Assembly (NCBI GenBank): GCA_902826215.1
Contig: CADEDY010000002.1
Location: 186,001-250,000, forward strand
DNA length: 64,000 bases
Source of the DNA: an uncultured Bacteroidota bacterium
GTDB lineage: Bacteria > Bacteroidota > Bacteroidia > Flavobacteriales_F > PHOS-HE28
Reading direction: 5' to 3'
A program made the translations under genes and the position numbers. Below, in pieces: positions 31,690-41,420 of this stretch; within the stretch, counting starts at the first letter, position 1, and every line of letters starts with the position of its first letter. The notes under the pieces were generated by a model, which did no database searches, had not been told where the DNA came from, and saw only the letters and a program-made list of their open reading frames with translations.

Positions 31690-34236
31690 ATGACACGAAT
31701 GAATATGCGAACCACTAGGAAGACGTTCCTGAGCGCGGTACTGACCCTTTGCACGATGGGTGCAATGGCTCAAACCTTCACCATCATCGACGGCAACGTC
31801 ATCACCTGCACCGGTGCGATCCTGGATTCGGGCGGCGAAGGCGCATCCGGTTACACGAACGGTGAGGATTTCGTTCTGCAACTGTGCCCGGACCAGCCCG
31901 GTAATGCGATCAACTTGGACTTCGTGACGTTCACCTTATCCCAGGCAGGTTCAGCCCCTACCGACCGCTTGATGATCTATGACGGTGACGATACCAACGC
32001 ACCGCTGCTGGGCACATGGAATGGATCGGATTCCCCCGGTGTGGTCTCTGCAAGCTTCGACAACCCAACGGGTTGCTTGACCCTTCACTTCATCAGCAAC
32101 GAAGTGGGTACGGGTGTGTTCGCTGCTTACATCACATGTTATACGCCTTGTCAGCCACCGATCGCGAATGCGGTCATGCAGGGTCTCACGGTTCCCGCCT
32201 TGGTGTGCCAGAACCAACCGATCACATTCGACGGTTCGGCCTCAACGGCTGCCCCTGGGTTTGAGATCGCAGAGTACCGCTGGTTCTTTGACGATGGTTC
32301 TGTGGATAGCACGAGTGGCGCGGTCGTTACACACTCGTTCAGCGATCCGGGCGAATACATCGTGCAGCTGCAGTTGACGGATAATTCAGCAGCGGGCTGC
32401 ATCAACACGAATCTGGTGGACCTGCAACTTTTGGTGAGCACCACTCCTGATTTCACCGCCGCCTTGTTGTTGGATACGACCATATGCCAGGGCGCTACCT
32501 ATTTGTTGAACGCCACAGGCGTTGCACCGACGGAATGGAGCGCTATCCCGATCATCGATTTCGGGGAGGGCATCTACCTGCCGGATGATCAGTCCATGCC
32601 CTTCATTTCACCGATCACGTTCCAGGGATTCACCCCCGGCGCCATTTTGGCCAATGTGGATGATCTGGTCTCCATCTGCGTGGACATGGAACATTCCTAC
32701 ATGGGTGATCTGGTGATCTCCATCATTTGCCCCAATGGCCAACAGACCATCTTGCACCAGCAAGGAGGAGGAGGTACATTCATCGGTGACGCTCTGGATA
32801 CTGAAGAAGTGCCACCGGTCCCGGGTACGTGCTTGACCTACTGTTGGACCAACGACGCCACCAATGGCACATTCGGCGAGAGTTCCGCAGGTGGGGCAAC
32901 CCCGAACGTCCAGCCTTCGACCGTTACTCCAGGCAGCAGTGTTCTGGTCCCTGGCGATTATTCCAGTGTCGAGCCATTGAACCAATTGGTGGGCTGCCCT
33001 TTGAATGGCACGTGGACCTTCCGTGTGGCGGATCTCTTCGGGATCGATGATGGCTTCATCTGCTCGTGGCAGCTTCAGTTCGATCCGTCTCTGTATCCAG
33101 AGTTGACCACCTATACCCCGGAGCTCGGTTTGGATTCGCCTGATTCCGCGTATTGGAGTGGCCCCGGCGTAGTTGTCGACCCACAGAACCCATTGATCGC
33201 AACGGGAACTGCCACCCAAGCGGGTGATTTCGAATACGTTTTCACTGTCACGGACAACTTCGGTTGTTCCTACGACACCACGATCACCGTAACGGTCGAT
33301 CCCGCTCCACAAGGCCCGATCTTCATCACCGGGAACAGTGTGGTCTGCAATGGTGGCATCACACAGCTTTCTGCTCCTGCTGGATATACGACCTACGCAT
33401 GGAGCAACGGTGCTGTGGGCCCGAATATCAGTGCCGTTCCGGGTACGTACACGGTATCGGTGAGCCTTGGCGGCTGTCCATTGCAATCCGAGCCGTTCAC
33501 CGTTACTGCGGCAGCAAGCCCTGAGCCGGTCATCACGGGTCCTCCTTCCAGTTGCGGGGGTCAGCCTGCTACGTTGACCACGACCGAATCCTATGTGAGC
33601 TATGTGTGGTCCACATCGAGCAATGCGCCATCGATCACGGTCGGTTCGGGCAACTACTCCGTTACCGTGACCAACGATGCCGGTTGCTCGGCAACATCGG
33701 CACCTTATGAAGTAGTTGTTGGTAGTAACCCACAAGCCAACTTCACGGTTACGCCGCCTTCTCCCCAAGGGATCGGCGCAACTGCGGTATTCACGGATGC
33801 CTCTCAGGGTAGCGGTTCGCCTTTGACGCAATGGGATTGGACATTCGGCATCGAAGGCGAAGGCTCTACTTCGCAGAATACCAGCTTCACCTACAATGCG
33901 CCAGGTACCTACACGGTTACACTTACCGTTACGGCGGCCGATGGTTGCGACGCGACCTCGTCTGCGATCTATGTGATCCTCCCGGAGCAGATCATCATTC
34001 CCAATGTGTTCACACCCAATGGCGATTCGAACAACGAGTACTTCGTCATCGAGAATGGCCAGTATTACCGGAACAGTCTTGCGGTGTACAACCGTTGGGG
34101 GCAAGCCGTTTACGAAGTGAGCAATTACCGGAACACGTGGAAAGCGACCGGTGTTCCGGATGGCACCTATTACTATGTCTTCAAGACAGCGGATGACGGC
34201 AAGGAATACACCGGCCATGTGACCATTCTGCGCTGA
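31690..34236 (+). CDS. Large secreted T9SS cargo with CUB-like, PKD and P-domain-like modules
   Basis: 848 residues. A signal peptide (AVLTLCTMGAMAQ) is followed by a CUB-like domain (about 30-150), a PKD module (about 165-255, IAEYRWFFDDGSVDST) and a proprotein-convertase-P-like domain (about 265-460, MEHSYMGDLVISIICPNG; CPLNGTWTFRVADLFG). Ig-like repeats come next (about 540-680), then a second PKD (WDWTFGIEGEGST) and the gliding-motility C-terminal domain (IPNVFTPNGDSNNEYFVI). It has no catalytic motif I can see and is probably a surface or matrix adhesion-type protein. It is the third gene after the ECF sigma factor. Confidence 0.87.
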   Translation: MTRMNMRTTRKTFLSAVLTLCTMGAMAQTFTIIDGNVITCTGAILDSGGEGASGYTNGEDFVLQLCPDQPGNAINLDFVTFTLSQAGSAPTDRLMIYDGDDTNAPLLGTWNGSDSPGVVSASFDNPTGCLTLHFISNEVGTGVFAAYITCYTPCQPPIANAVMQGLTVPALVCQNQPITFDGSASTAAPGFEIAEYRWFFDDGSVDSTSGAVVTHSFSDPGEYIVQLQLTDNSAAGCINTNLVDLQLLVSTTPDFTAALLLDTTICQGATYLLNATGVAPTEWSAIPIIDFGEGIYLPDDQSMPFISPITFQGFTPGAILANVDDLVSICVDMEHSYMGDLVISIICPNGQQTILHQQGGGGTFIGDALDTEEVPPVPGTCLTYCWTNDATNGTFGESSAGGATPNVQPSTVTPGSSVLVPGDYSSVEPLNQLVGCPLNGTWTFRVADLFGIDDGFICSWQLQFDPSLYPELTTYTPELGLDSPDSAYWSGPGVVVDPQNPLIATGTATQAGDFEYVFTVTDNFGCSYDTTITVTVDPAPQGPIFITGNSVVCNGGITQLSAPAGYTTYAWSNGAVGPNISAVPGTYTVSVSLGGCPLQSEPFTVTAAASPEPVITGPPSSCGGQPATLTTTESYVSYVWSTSSNAPSITVGSGNYSVTVTNDAGCSATSAPYEVVVGSNPQANFTVTPPSPQGIGATAVFTDASQGSGSPLTQWDWTFGIEGEGSTSQNTSFTYNAPGTYTVTLTVTAADGCDATSSAIYVILPEQIIIPNVFTPNGDSNNEYFVIENGQYYRNSLAVYNRWGQAVYEVSNYRNTWKATGVPDGTYYYVFKTADDGKEYTGHVTILR

Positions 34237-34257
34237 TCAGCCCACCGTATTCTCCTT

Positions 34258-34285
34258 GAAAGGCTTCGCCACGGCGAAGCCTTTC
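34258..34285 (+). terminator. Hairpin terminator of the T9SS cargo gene
   Basis: A perfect 13-bp inverted repeat (GAAAGGCTTCGCC / GGCGAAGCCTTTC) starts 22 bp past the stop and is followed by a T-rich stretch that runs into the metF promoter. Confidence 0.75.
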
Positions 34286-34293
34286 TACTTTCG
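34286..34293 (+). promoter_or_regulatory. Putative -7 box (TACTTTCG) for metF
   Basis: One mismatch to TAnnTTTG, directly after the terminator and 24 nt before the metF ATG. Confidence 0.45.
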
Positions 34294-34317
34294 CACCCCG
34301 CAGACCACCGCGCATCC

Positions 34318-35271
34318 ATGAAGGTCATCGAACATCTCCGCAAGGCGGACCGGACATTGCTCTCCTTCGAGATCCTCCCTCCGTTGAAGGGCAAGGACAT
34401 CAACTCCATCTATCAGGGGATCGATCCATTGCTGGAGTTCAAGCCCAGTTTCATCAATGTGACCTACCACAGGGAGGAGGTCCTGTACAAGGAGCGCGGA
34501 CAGGGGCTGCTTCAAAAAGTACGCGTGCGGAAACGGCCTGGAACCGTCGGTATCTGCGCCATGATCAAAGCGAAGTACAACATCGACTCGGTACCGCACC
34601 TGATCTGTGGGGGCTTCACCAAGGAGGATACAGAGGACGCATTGATCGAATTGAATTTCCTGGGTATCGACAATGTGCTTGCCCTTCGTGGCGATGCCAT
34701 CAAGAGCGAGCCTTCCTTCATTCCTGAGCGCGACGGCCACGCACATGCCAAGGACCTGATCCACCAGATCGCGGGGTTGAACAAGGGCAAGTACCTGCAC
34801 GACGAAGAGCTTGAGGCCGCTCCTACGGATCTGTGCATCGGTGCGGCGTGTTATCCGGAGAAGCATGCCGAGGCCTTGAACCTCGATACCGATATCGCCT
34901 ACCTGAAACAGAAGGTGGACGCGGGTGCGGAATACCTCGTGACCCAGATGTTCTTCGACAATGCGCGGTACTTCCGATTCGTGGAATTGTGCCGTGCTGC
35001 GGGTATCACAGTGCCGATCATTCCAGGACTGAAGCCGCTGACGACCTTGAAGCACATCGCGTTCATTCCGAAGACCTTCGGGATCGACCTGCCTCAACCG
35101 CTTGCTTCGGAGCTCGTGAAATGCAAGACCGACTCGGATGTGAAGCGACTAGGTGTCGAATGGAGCATTGCGCAGACCAAGGATCTTATGGAGAAGAAGG
35201 CGCCTTGCGTGCACTATTACACGATGGGCAAGAGCGAGGCCGTGCGCGCTATCGTGAGTGCTGCATTCTGA
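34318..35271 (+). CDS. metF: Methylenetetrahydrofolate reductase
   Basis: 317 residues, a normal bacterial MetF. It reduces 5,10-methylene-THF to 5-methyl-THF for methionine synthesis with FAD and NADH. Motifs: LLSFEILPPLKG, FINVTYHREEV, LALRGDAIKS, CIGAACYPEKHAEA, QKVDAGAEYLVTQMFFDN and PIIPGLKPLT, all present in order. The ATG at 34318 is just before the conserved start. It is convergent to ribE. Confidence 0.97.
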   Translation: MKVIEHLRKADRTLLSFEILPPLKGKDINSIYQGIDPLLEFKPSFINVTYHREEVLYKERGQGLLQKVRVRKRPGTVGICAMIKAKYNIDSVPHLICGGFTKEDTEDALIELNFLGIDNVLALRGDAIKSEPSFIPERDGHAHAKDLIHQIAGLNKGKYLHDEELEAAPTDLCIGAACYPEKHAEALNLDTDIAYLKQKVDAGAEYLVTQMFFDNARYFRFVELCRAAGITVPIIPGLKPLTTLKHIAFIPKTFGIDLPQPLASELVKCKTDSDVKRLGVEWSIAQTKDLMEKKAPCVHYYTMGKSEAVRAIVSAAF

Positions 35272-35279
35272 TCCCCGGA

Positions 35280-35870
35280 TCAAGCCACAGGGCGCGCGAC
35301 GATGCGCTCCACGTATTTACCGAGCACATCGAACTCGATATTGACCCGATCACCGGCCTCCAGATCGCGGAACGTGGTGTGCTCATAAGTGTAGGGGATC
35401 ACGGCAACACCGAAGGACCATTCGTCCAATACGGCGATCGTAAGGCTTACCCCGTTGATGCAAACGCTGCCCTTGTGGACCAGCAAGTGCTTCTGTTCGG
35501 GTAGCTCGAATACGAAGGACCAACTGCCGTCGAGGTCCGTAACAGAAAGGCATTGTGTGGTCGTATCCACATGGCCCTGTACCATATGGCCATCCAGCCG
35601 ATCACCGATACGGAGGCTCCGTTCCAAGTTCACATGCGTACCGGGCTCCAATGTGCCTAGGTTGCTCCGCTGCAAGGTCTCGTCCACCACCGTGACATCA
35701 TATTGATCATGTTCAACGTTCACGACGGTGAGACAGACCCCGTTGTGCGAAACGCTCTGATCGACCTTCAACTCCGAAGCCATGGCAGCTTGGATACGGA
35801 TGGTCCGGCTCGTGCCCTCTTCGAGAACGCTCACTACTACGCCCTCTTGTTCAATGATCCCCGTGAACAT
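35280..35870 (-). CDS. ribE: Riboflavin synthase alpha subunit
   Basis: 196 residues with the two tandem lumazine-binding half-domains (MFTGIIEQEGVVVSV at 1-90; GDRLDGHMVQGHVD and LVHKGSVCINGVSLTIA at 95-190). The first GxGVCLTV-type loop is SHNGVCLTV. It converts two lumazine molecules to riboflavin. Its ATG shares a base with the stop of the T9SS cargo gene upstream, so the two are one transcript. Confidence 0.97.
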   Translation of the reverse strand: MFTGIIEQEGVVVSVLEEGTSRTIRIQAAMASELKVDQSVSHNGVCLTVVNVEHDQYDVTVVDETLQRSNLGTLEPGTHVNLERSLRIGDRLDGHMVQGHVDTTTQCLSVTDLDGSWSFVFELPEQKHLLVHKGSVCINGVSLTIAVLDEWSFGVAVIPYTYEHTTFRDLEAGDRVNIEFDVLGKYVERIVARPVA

Positions 35871-38497
35871 CAGTTGACCTTGCCTTGCGCGCCGCTACCG
35901 AGTATGTGCACATAGCCGTTGAGCTGCTTCACCTCGGAACCAGCAAGGCGCGCGAAGGTGACCGTGCAGAGGTAGTAATAGACGCCATCGGGCATGCGCT
36001 CTTGGGTCTCTTTGTAGGTTCCTTGCCAGTTGATGTCCGGATCCTGCGTTTCGAAGACCACGTTGCCCCAGCGGTTGAAGATCTGCAGGTCGATGCGCTC
36101 GACACCCCGGTACGGGAAGGGGCCGAAGAGGTCGTTGGAGCCATCGCCGTTCGGCGTGAAGATGTTCGGCAAGCTGTACTCCGGGCAGTTGTCGCCACAG
36201 ACGGCTTCGCTGAATTCGCTCTCGTTGCCCAACGTGTCGAGTGCCGTGATCCGGTAGCAACCGGCGACGGAGCTTCCGTTCGTGTGGGTGAACAAGGTGT
36301 TCTCCGCACCGGAGATCTCCGCGATCAAACGATAACCACCGCCCAGACTATCCGTGAAGTAGACCCGATAGCCGTACGTGTCGTCCGCGCAGCTTTCGTT
36401 CGGGTTGTTCCAGGTCAGCGTGTTCAAGGGAAGTTCACAGTCGTTCTCGATCATCGCGGACGGCGCACAGGGTGGCGTTCGGTCCTCGGGAATGCCACAC
36501 ACCTCTTGGCTCCAATTCAACAAGGGAGAAACGATCGAGGCGTCGCTATAAGCCCCGGTACTCACGATGTAGTAGCAATATTCCTGCCCGTTGACCAAGT
36601 TGGTATCGGTATAGCTCCCCGTGGTGCTGTTCCCGATCAGCATCCAAGCACCTCCATCGAAGCGATACACATCGTAATTGCTGTTGATCCAAGGGGTGTT
36701 CAACGTCCAGAAGATGGTGAGTTGCTCATCGTTCGGTTCTGTACTGATGAGAACGGAAGAGGCAGCGCTCGTCGATCCGATGATATCCGGTGTTCCCTGA
36801 TCCGCTCGACCGAGCAACTCGACACGATAGACATAGGCTTGCGCTCGGGTGTTCAGCTGATCAACGATCCTCAACGTATCCGGATGGGCAAGGAATGGAT
36901 GCACCGGACTCGTCCAGATCAGTTCATTCGCCGTGGTAAAGCCCACCCCACGATATAGCCTGAACTGATAAGGGCCTGGGCGGGCCATGGTATCCAGATC
37001 GTAAGCGTTGCTCCACTGGACCGTATCCACACCTGCGCTGAAATCGGTAACACCCACGCTCACTTTGGTGATCACCGGAACCTGTCGGTCGAGGATCGCG
37101 CAGAACTCTTCGCTCGCATAGCTCTGCGCTCCATCGGGGAAGACCGCCACCACCATGTAGCAATACTGGTTGCCGATCACCAAGCCATCGCTATCGAAGT
37201 AGCTCGTGCTGTTCAATCCATCGACCGATGCGAGGAGGCTGTAACCGGTGTAATCTGGCACGCCCGTTTCGCAATGGCCTGGATCGAAACCGAACAACCC
37301 GCTTCGGCGGTAGATCAGGTAACCAGTCGCATTGCTGCAAATGCTGGCATCCCAGTTCAATTGGATCGCATCTCCGCTCGGCATCGCCGTGGGGTTCTCC
37401 GGCGCAGGGGCCACCACGGTGATGTTCACGACCCGATAATCCTGCAGTGAAACCGGTTGACCGTTGTCAACGGCATTGAATATCACTTGATACGGTTGCA
37501 GACGAACGTGGCTGCATACCGTATTCCAGTTGAATGCACCGCTAACCGGATTTCCTGCTGAAGGCTCGATGAAACTGGCTGGCGAATTGGCCAAGGTGAG
37601 GGGTTGTCCCAATGCTGTAAGTGTGACCAACTGCGCACTGTTCGGGTCGGAAGCCTGTACACTGAACGTGAGGAAGGTGCCGGCCTCCACACAGGTATCC
37701 GCCTCTTGCCTTATGATGGGCGCCACATTGCTGCAAGGAACCACCGTGATCTGCATGTCGCGGGTGACATATCCTACTTCCACCATGGTGCCGTTCGGGC
37801 GTCGACGCCACTCCCTCACAATGAAGGCGATGTTGTACTCTCCAGCAATGCTTGGCGCATTCCACGTGATCGTGCCGTTCGAGGAGTCGATGTTGTAGTT
37901 GGGGCCAGGGAACGTGTAGCCTTGGATCGGCTGGCTGTTCAGCCCAAGGCAGATCGCCGGTTCGTAGGAGAGGCTGTCCCCATCGGGGTCAACGGCAGCC
38001 GGGTTGTGGATCCACGGTTGATTCAAACAGGCATCCTGGATAGGTGAATTCAAGAATCGAACGGAGCAGTTACCACCTGTGATCGGGGAGATCACCAACC
38101 GCGTTTGAACACTGAATGATTGGGCGATCGAATTCGGAACATTGATGACGCCGCCATTGCGATTCTGATCATCCATCTGCAAGATGAAAACTCCTGGCCC
38201 TGCATAAGTGTGTGTTGTAACGTATTCGCTTCGCCGCAGGTCGCGCGTGACGTCGTCCTGGATATTCGTCCGCGGGATGGTATCCCAGATCGGAGAGTCG
38301 CCGTAGTTGATGGCCAGTTCCGGGCGATCAGCCGGTGCGCTCAACTTGGTGTGCGTGATGATGGTGATCTCGTAGAGCAAGCTGCTCGGTCCTCCCACTT
38401 GGCAAACGATGATCTCCCCGGCGCGGTTGTGCGTGGCCCATGCTCCCATGGAACAGCCGATCGCAAGAAGCAAAAAGAGGGGGCGGAATAGCTTCAT
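35870..38497 (-). CDS. Large secreted protein with T9SS C-terminal domain
   Basis: 875 residues. Signal peptide (LFLLLAIGCSMGAWA), then an N-terminal region with cadherin-like features (DPDGDSLSYEPAIC, AIDNGQP-like NAVDNGQPVSLQDYRV). Several fibronectin-III-like modules occupy about 365-780 (repeated NSNYDVYRFDGGAW, GQEYCYYIVSTGAYS). The C-terminus is the gliding-motility type domain (LPNIFTPNGDGSNDLFGPF, YYLCTVTFARL). It is likely exported by T9SS and anchored to the cell surface. The pairing with ribE occurs in other Bacteroidota as I recall; function unknown. Confidence 0.88.
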   Translation of the reverse strand: MKLFRPLFLLLAIGCSMGAWATHNRAGEIIVCQVGGPSSLLYEITIITHTKLSAPADRPELAINYGDSPIWDTIPRTNIQDDVTRDLRRSEYVTTHTYAGPGVFILQMDDQNRNGGVINVPNSIAQSFSVQTRLVISPITGGNCSVRFLNSPIQDACLNQPWIHNPAAVDPDGDSLSYEPAICLGLNSQPIQGYTFPGPNYNIDSSNGTITWNAPSIAGEYNIAFIVREWRRRPNGTMVEVGYVTRDMQITVVPCSNVAPIIRQEADTCVEAGTFLTFSVQASDPNSAQLVTLTALGQPLTLANSPASFIEPSAGNPVSGAFNWNTVCSHVRLQPYQVIFNAVDNGQPVSLQDYRVVNITVVAPAPENPTAMPSGDAIQLNWDASICSNATGYLIYRRSGLFGFDPGHCETGVPDYTGYSLLASVDGLNSTSYFDSDGLVIGNQYCYMVVAVFPDGAQSYASEEFCAILDRQVPVITKVSVGVTDFSAGVDTVQWSNAYDLDTMARPGPYQFRLYRGVGFTTANELIWTSPVHPFLAHPDTLRIVDQLNTRAQAYVYRVELLGRADQGTPDIIGSTSAASSVLISTEPNDEQLTIFWTLNTPWINSNYDVYRFDGGAWMLIGNSTTGSYTDTNLVNGQEYCYYIVSTGAYSDASIVSPLLNWSQEVCGIPEDRTPPCAPSAMIENDCELPLNTLTWNNPNESCADDTYGYRVYFTDSLGGGYRLIAEISGAENTLFTHTNGSSVAGCYRITALDTLGNESEFSEAVCGDNCPEYSLPNIFTPNGDGSNDLFGPFPYRGVERIDLQIFNRWGNVVFETQDPDINWQGTYKETQERMPDGVYYYLCTVTFARLAGSEVKQLNGYVHILGSGAQGKVN

Positions 38498-38504
38498 CTA
38501 AGGA

Positions 38505-38519
38505 CCGTACAAAGTACGG
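38505..38519. promoter_or_regulatory. Palindrome CCGTAC-AAA-GTACGG upstream of the T9SS cargo gene
   Basis: A perfect 6-bp inverted repeat with a 3-nt spacer, 8-22 nt before the ATG at 38497. On the minus strand it includes GTACTTTG, close to but not a proper -7 box. It could be an operator. Confidence 0.35.
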
Positions 38520-38621
38520 CATTCCCTTCGGGGCTAACGCATGGGCGACGTAACGAATTGCCGTGCGAACCGAACAGTTCTGGCCATGTCGGCACCTTCC
38601 GAACAGCTACTCGTGGACGGC

Positions 38622-38629
38622 TATCTTTA
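38622..38629 (+). promoter_or_regulatory. Putative -7 box (TATCTTTA) for the aminopeptidase gene
   Basis: One mismatch to TAnnTTTG, 46 nt before the ATG at 38676. Confidence 0.35.
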
Positions 38630-38675
38630 GCCCCCGCGCAGCGCCTACTTCGACCACCACGCTGCGGAACCGCCT

Positions 38676-40118
38676 ATGATCACGCTCTCGAAGAGTTCAC
38701 GCCCCACCGCTTCACGGGACACTTTGGTCATTCTGGACAACGTGACGCAATTGCGCAACCTTGATCTGGAGCGCAACGATCGACAGTACCTCACCGAGCA
38801 GTTGCAAAGCGACCCCCAGTTCGCGATCTGCGATGTCAGTGGCCGTTTGTTCATGGCGCATCTGGTGAGCAAAGCCGAACGATCGGTGCAGTTGGAAAAG
38901 GCCCGCAGAGCAGGCGATGCGATGGCTGTTCGGCTCAATGCGGCAAAGCGGTTGGATGCTCAAGTGATCAGTTTGCAGGATGGTGCTTCGCTCACCCTGG
39001 CGTTGGCCGAAGGGGTTACTTTGGGGAGCTACGCGTTCCGCAAGTACAAGAGCGACGAGAAAGGGGCGCCCACCTTGGAGAAGTTGTCTATCATCGCCAA
39101 GGAGGTCACCGCTGCGGACGTTGAAGAGCTGACCGACATCTGCGAAGCCACATGGACCGCCCGCGACTTGGTGAATGAGCCCGTCAGCTTCCTCAATGCT
39201 GTCCAGTTAGGTGCCGAGATCCGAACTTTGGCCAAGAGTTCCGGCTTCAAGGTGGAGGTAATGGAACGGGCACGCATCCAAGCTCTCGGCATGGGTGGAT
39301 TATTGGCCGTGAACAAGGGCAGTATCGACCCACCGACCTTCAGTGTGCTGGAGTGGAAACCGAAGAACCCGGTTAACAAGAAACCCATCGTACTGGTCGG
39401 GAAGGGTGTGGTCTACGATACGGGTGGTCTGAGCCTGAAGCCCACACCGAACAGCATGGATCAGATGAAGTGCGACATGGCCGGTGCTGCCGCCGTGGCG
39501 TGTGCCATCTCCGCCATCGCGAAGCAAGAGTTGCCCGTGCATGTGGTGGGCTTGATCCCGGCCACGGACAATCGCCCCGGCGGGAATGCCTACGCGCCTG
39601 GTGACGTGGTGCGCATGCACAGCGGCCTCACCGTGGAAGTGCTCAACACCGACGCTGAGGGACGCATGATCCTGGCTGATGCGCTCAGCTTCGGCGAGCG
39701 TTACAAGCCGGAACTGATCATGACCATAGCCACCCTCACCGGTGCTGCCGCTCGTGCCATCGGTACATATGGAACCGTGGTCATGGGAACTGCTCCCGAT
39801 GGCGAGTTCCAGAAGTTGGACGTGGCCGCGAATGCCGTGTTCGAACGCGTTGCACGACTGCCCTTTTGGGACGAGTACGGCGATGAGATCCTCAGTGATG
39901 TGGCTGACATCAAGAACTTGGGAAGTGATCTCGCCGGTGCGCAAACGGCAGGCAAGTTCCTCGCACGTTTCACCACCCACCCATACATCCACTTGGACAT
40001 CGCAGGGCCGGCCTTCCTCGGTAAGCGCGATAGCTACCGTACCAAAGGTGGCACCGGCGTGGGCGTTCGGTTGTTCTACGAATTCATCAAGCAACGCAGT
40101 AAGTCGCCACGCGCTTGA
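38676..40118 (+). CDS. Leucyl aminopeptidase (M17 family)
   Basis: 480 residues. The C-terminal catalytic domain (about 160-470) has VLVGKGVVYDTGGLSLKP (metal-binding Lys and Asp) and VEVLNTDAEGRMILADAL (NTDAEGR signature). The carbonate-binding Arg in this motif and the conserved YDTGGL and KCDMAGAAAV stretches are present. It removes N-terminal residues from peptides in the cytoplasm, with two metal ions. The N-terminal domain is shorter and more divergent than in E. coli PepA. Confidence 0.95.
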   Translation: MITLSKSSRPTASRDTLVILDNVTQLRNLDLERNDRQYLTEQLQSDPQFAICDVSGRLFMAHLVSKAERSVQLEKARRAGDAMAVRLNAAKRLDAQVISLQDGASLTLALAEGVTLGSYAFRKYKSDEKGAPTLEKLSIIAKEVTAADVEELTDICEATWTARDLVNEPVSFLNAVQLGAEIRTLAKSSGFKVEVMERARIQALGMGGLLAVNKGSIDPPTFSVLEWKPKNPVNKKPIVLVGKGVVYDTGGLSLKPTPNSMDQMKCDMAGAAAVACAISAIAKQELPVHVVGLIPATDNRPGGNAYAPGDVVRMHSGLTVEVLNTDAEGRMILADALSFGERYKPELIMTIATLTGAAARAIGTYGTVVMGTAPDGEFQKLDVAANAVFERVARLPFWDEYGDEILSDVADIKNLGSDLAGAQTAGKFLARFTTHPYIHLDIAGPAFLGKRDSYRTKGGTGVGVRLFYEFIKQRSKSPRA

Positions 40119-40139
40119 TCAAAGACCTTCACGGTTCAA

Positions 40140-41258
40140 GTGCGCTCGTTCTTGGATCGATTCAACTCCTTCAACCCGATCATCAGTTTGGAACCTCGTC
40201 CTCCCCTCCGTGTCGGCATCAGTTGCGGCGACCTCAATGGCATCGGCATCGAAGTGGTGCTGAAGTGCTTCGAGGATGCACGCATGCTTGCCGATGTGAC
40301 CCCGGTGCTCTATGCCAGCGCACATGCCGTAAGTCACCATCGCAAAACACTGAAGTTGGACGAAGTGCAGTTCCACCGCGTGAACGATGCGCGAGAAGCG
40401 TTGCCCAAGAAGCTGAACCTCGTGAACGTCTGGGAAGAAGAAGTGGCCATCGAACTGGGAAAACCGTCCGGGGCGTTGGCGGCCTATGCGATCAAAAGTC
40501 TCGAAGCGGCTGCACAGGATCTCGCAAGCGGCAAAGTGGACGTGCTCGTTACCGCTCCGATCGATAAGCACGCCATGCAACAAGCGGGCTTTGCCTATCC
40601 CGGTCACACCGAATTCTTGCAGCACATGGCTGGCTCCGAAAGCGATGTGCTCATGCTGCTCATGGCCGAAGGGTTGCGCGTAGGCACCGTTACCGGTCAT
40701 ATCCCGATCAGCGACGTTGCACAGGCCATCACGACCGACCGGATCATGGCCAAGGCGCGATTGCTTCATCAAAGTCTGTTGCGCGATCTGGCGATCGTGG
40801 AACCACGCATCGCGATACTAGGCCTCAACCCGCATGCTGGCGACGGCGGGGCCTTAGGTAGTGAGGACAAAGAGCGTATAGCACCCGCCGTGCGGAAATT
40901 GAACGAGGAGGGCATCGGCGCCATGGGCCCATACGCGGCCGATGGTTTCTTCGGGAACGGGAGCTACCAGCATTTCGATGGCGTGTTGGCCATGTACCAC
41001 GATCAAGGCCTAGCGCCTTTCAAAGCACTCAGTTTCGGCAACGGGGTCAACTTTACTGCAGGCCTGCCCATTGTTCGCACCAGTCCCGACCACGGAACAG
41101 GATTGGACATTGCTGGGCAAGGCATTGCGAATGAAGCCAGTTTCCGTGCTGCGGTATGGATGGCCGCGGACATCTACCGGAACAGGGAGCACTATAAGAC
41201 CATCGGCACCAACCCCCTTCAACCCCAGAAAAGGGAGAAGGAGCGGAGGGAAGGGTAG
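40140..41258 (+). CDS. pdxA: 4-hydroxythreonine-4-phosphate dehydrogenase
   Basis: 372 residues from a GTG; TTG codons at 40155 and 40188 are other possible starts, and no ATG fits. Family motifs: VGISCGDLNGIGIEVVLKCF (NAD-binding start), TAPIDKHAMQQAGFAYPGHTEFL, LNPHAGDGGALGSED and VRTSPDHGTGLDIAG. These supply the metal-binding histidines. The enzyme oxidises 4-phosphohydroxy-L-threonine in vitamin B6 synthesis. It is followed by DUF177, rpmF and plsX in the same direction. Confidence 0.95.
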   Translation: MRSFLDRFNSFNPIISLEPRPPLRVGISCGDLNGIGIEVVLKCFEDARMLADVTPVLYASAHAVSHHRKTLKLDEVQFHRVNDAREALPKKLNLVNVWEEEVAIELGKPSGALAAYAIKSLEAAAQDLASGKVDVLVTAPIDKHAMQQAGFAYPGHTEFLQHMAGSESDVLMLLMAEGLRVGTVTGHIPISDVAQAITTDRIMAKARLLHQSLLRDLAIVEPRIAILGLNPHAGDGGALGSEDKERIAPAVRKLNEEGIGAMGPYAADGFFGNGSYQHFDGVLAMYHDQGLAPFKALSFGNGVNFTAGLPIVRTSPDHGTGLDIAGQGIANEASFRAAVWMAADIYRNREHYKTIGTNPLQPQKREKERREG

Positions 41259-41383
41259 CACAACGTTCTGAACGTCAGGGAAATGGGACGATATTTGCCG
41301 TGGACAGCCTTGGTCTTTGGGGATCTCGGGATGGAGGAGCGAGAGGCGCTGATCCACCGGCTCTCCGGATCCCTCTAAACCGC

Positions 41384-41391
41384 TACATTTG
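41384..41391 (+). promoter_or_regulatory. Putative -7 box (TACATTTG) for the DUF177-rpmF-plsX operon
   Basis: Perfect TAnnTTTG match, 29 nt before the ATG at 41421. Confidence 0.6.
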
Positions 41392-41420
41392 CGGTCCATT
41401 TGTCGGAAAGTTCCGATCCC

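Noticed and set aside
32608..34218. A 536-codon open frame on the minus strand
   Set aside because: Antisense to the large T9SS cargo gene, Arg/Gly-rich, no motif, no start context.
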